From Solirubrobacterales bacterium (GTDB lineage Bacteria > Actinomycetota > Thermoleophilia > Solirubrobacterales > Solirubrobacteraceae): a DNA stretch of 5,581 bases. A model generated the notes under the pieces. The model made no database searches. It saw nothing but the letters and a program-made list of their open reading frames with translations, and was not told the DNA's origin. The stretch lies in NCBI GenBank assembly GCA_013695395.1, contig JACDAP010000085.1, positions 1 through 5,581 of the forward strand. The letters are read 5' to 3'. Position numbers and translations under genes: made by a program. Shown piece after piece: positions 4,967 to 5,581 of the stretch (the stretch's first letter is position 1; every line of letters begins with the position of its first letter).

Positions 4967-5581
4967 CGCGACCGGGCGCGGACGTCCGCGAGGATGCGGG
5001 CGGCGAAGTCGGCCACGGCCTCGGTGCCCTCGTCCCCTTCCCGGTGACGCCGCACGGCGACGGTGCCGTCCTCGGCCTCCCGGTCGCCGACGACGAGCAT
5101 GTAGGGCACCTTGCGCAGCTCGGCGTCGCGGATCTTCCGCCCGACCGACTCCGTCCGTTCGTCGCTCTCGGCCCGCAGGCCCGCCGCACGGAGCTGGTCG
5201 ACCACCACGCGGGCGGCGTCCTCGTGGCGGTCGGCGATCGGGAGCACGATCGCCTGGACCGGGGAGAGCCAGAGCGGCAGCTCACCGGCGGTGTCCTCGA
5301 TGAGGATGCCGACGAAGCGCTCGTAGGAACCCATCAGCGCCCGGTGGATCATCACCGGCTGGTGCTCTGCGTTGTCGGCCCCGATGTAGGAGAGGCCGAA
5401 GCGCTCGGGCATGTTGTAGTCGAGCTGCACCGTGCCCAGCTGCCAGGAGCGGCCGAGCGAGTCTGTGGCGTGCAGGTCGATCTTGGGCGCGTAGAAGGCC
5501 CCCTCCCCCGCAGCAACCCGGTACTCGAGCTCGGCTCCCGCGAGCGCCCGCGCGAGGATGCCCTCCGTCTCGTCCCAGAAG
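4963..5581 (-). CDS. thrS: Threonyl-tRNA synthetase, C-terminal part (partial)
   Basis: ThrRS charges tRNA-Thr in the cytoplasm and edits mischarged Ser through an N-terminal domain, which is outside this window. The last 205 codons are present; the gene runs off the right edge. The end of the class II catalytic core is clear: GEGAFYAPKIDLHATDSLGR, then WQLGTVQLDYNMPERFGLSY, and motif 3 as PVMIHRALMGSYERFVGILI. The His of MIHRA corresponds to a catalytic zinc ligand (E. coli His511), and the Arg of ERF to the motif 3 Arg. The anticodon-binding domain follows: PLWLSPVQAIVLPI, ERTESVGRKIRDAELRKVPY, and MLVVGDREAEDGTVAVR. The protein ends in ILADVRARSR with a TGA stop at 4965-4963, overlapping the DUF192 start. 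The frame is intact. Confidence 0.97.
   Translation of the reverse strand, partial: FWDETEGILARALAGAELEYRVAAGEGAFYAPKIDLHATDSLGRSWQLGTVQLDYNMPERFGLSYIGADNAEHQPVMIHRALMGSYERFVGILIEDTAGELPLWLSPVQAIVLPIADRHEDAARVVVDQLRAAGLRAESDERTESVGRKIRDAELRKVPYMLVVGDREAEDGTVAVRRHREGDEGTEAVADFAARILADVRARSR

Noticed and set aside
4331..5303. Plus-strand ORFs opposite the infC 5' end, DUF192 and thrS
   Set aside because: Arg/Ser/Pro-rich shadows lying over three genes with clear family signatures on the minus strand.
1..5581. Novel defence, mobile or biosynthetic system
   Set aside because: Every long minus-strand frame belongs to a known family of translation genes or DUF192, and the gaps are short, so nothing supports a new multi-gene system here.

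Overview
The window is a high-GC stretch in which every supported gene lies on the minus strand. Read in the direction of transcription (high to low coordinates), the order is thrS (3' part), a DUF192/UPF0127 gene, infC, rpmI, rplT, an SpoU/TrmH-family RNA 2'-O-ribose methyltransferase, pheS and pheT (5' part). It is a translation gene cluster. The base order thrS-infC-rpmI-rplT-pheS-pheT is the one known from E. coli, here with two extra genes. One sits between thrS and infC, the other between rplT and pheS.

The GC richness, the GTG starts and the Arg/Ala/Glu-rich proteins suggest an actinobacterium, perhaps a deep-branching class such as Thermoleophilia. That placement is inference and weak; no rRNA or other phylogenetic marker with a decisive signature is present.

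Layout: 4963-5581 is the C-terminal third of threonyl-tRNA synthetase. 4628-4966 is the DUF192 gene, joined to thrS by a GTGA overlap. 4525-4627 is a 103-base gap with a perfect TTGACA, a small hairpin and a seven-codon mini-ORF that ends directly against the infC start. 3649-4524 is infC with an unusually long C-terminal extension. 3424-3627 is rpmI and 3041-3427 is rplT, joined by an ATGA overlap. 2963-3040 is a 78-base gap with a 12-bp interrupted hairpin. 2279-2962 is the methyltransferase, which overlaps pheS (1231-2292) by 14 bases. pheS joins pheT (1-1234) by another ATGA overlap. No gene-free stretch reaches 300 bases.

Together the genes supply initiation factor IF3, the 50S proteins L35 and L20, an RNA methyltransferase, both subunits of phenylalanyl-tRNA synthetase and threonyl-tRNA synthetase. 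The overlaps imply co-transcription and translational coupling in at least three blocks: thrS-DUF192, rpmI-rplT and methyltransferase-pheS-pheT.

I found no mobile element, CRISPR array, tRNA or rRNA gene, defence system or clearly novel system. The points most worth a second look are the infC start region, the infC tail, and the hairpin ahead of the methyltransferase gene.
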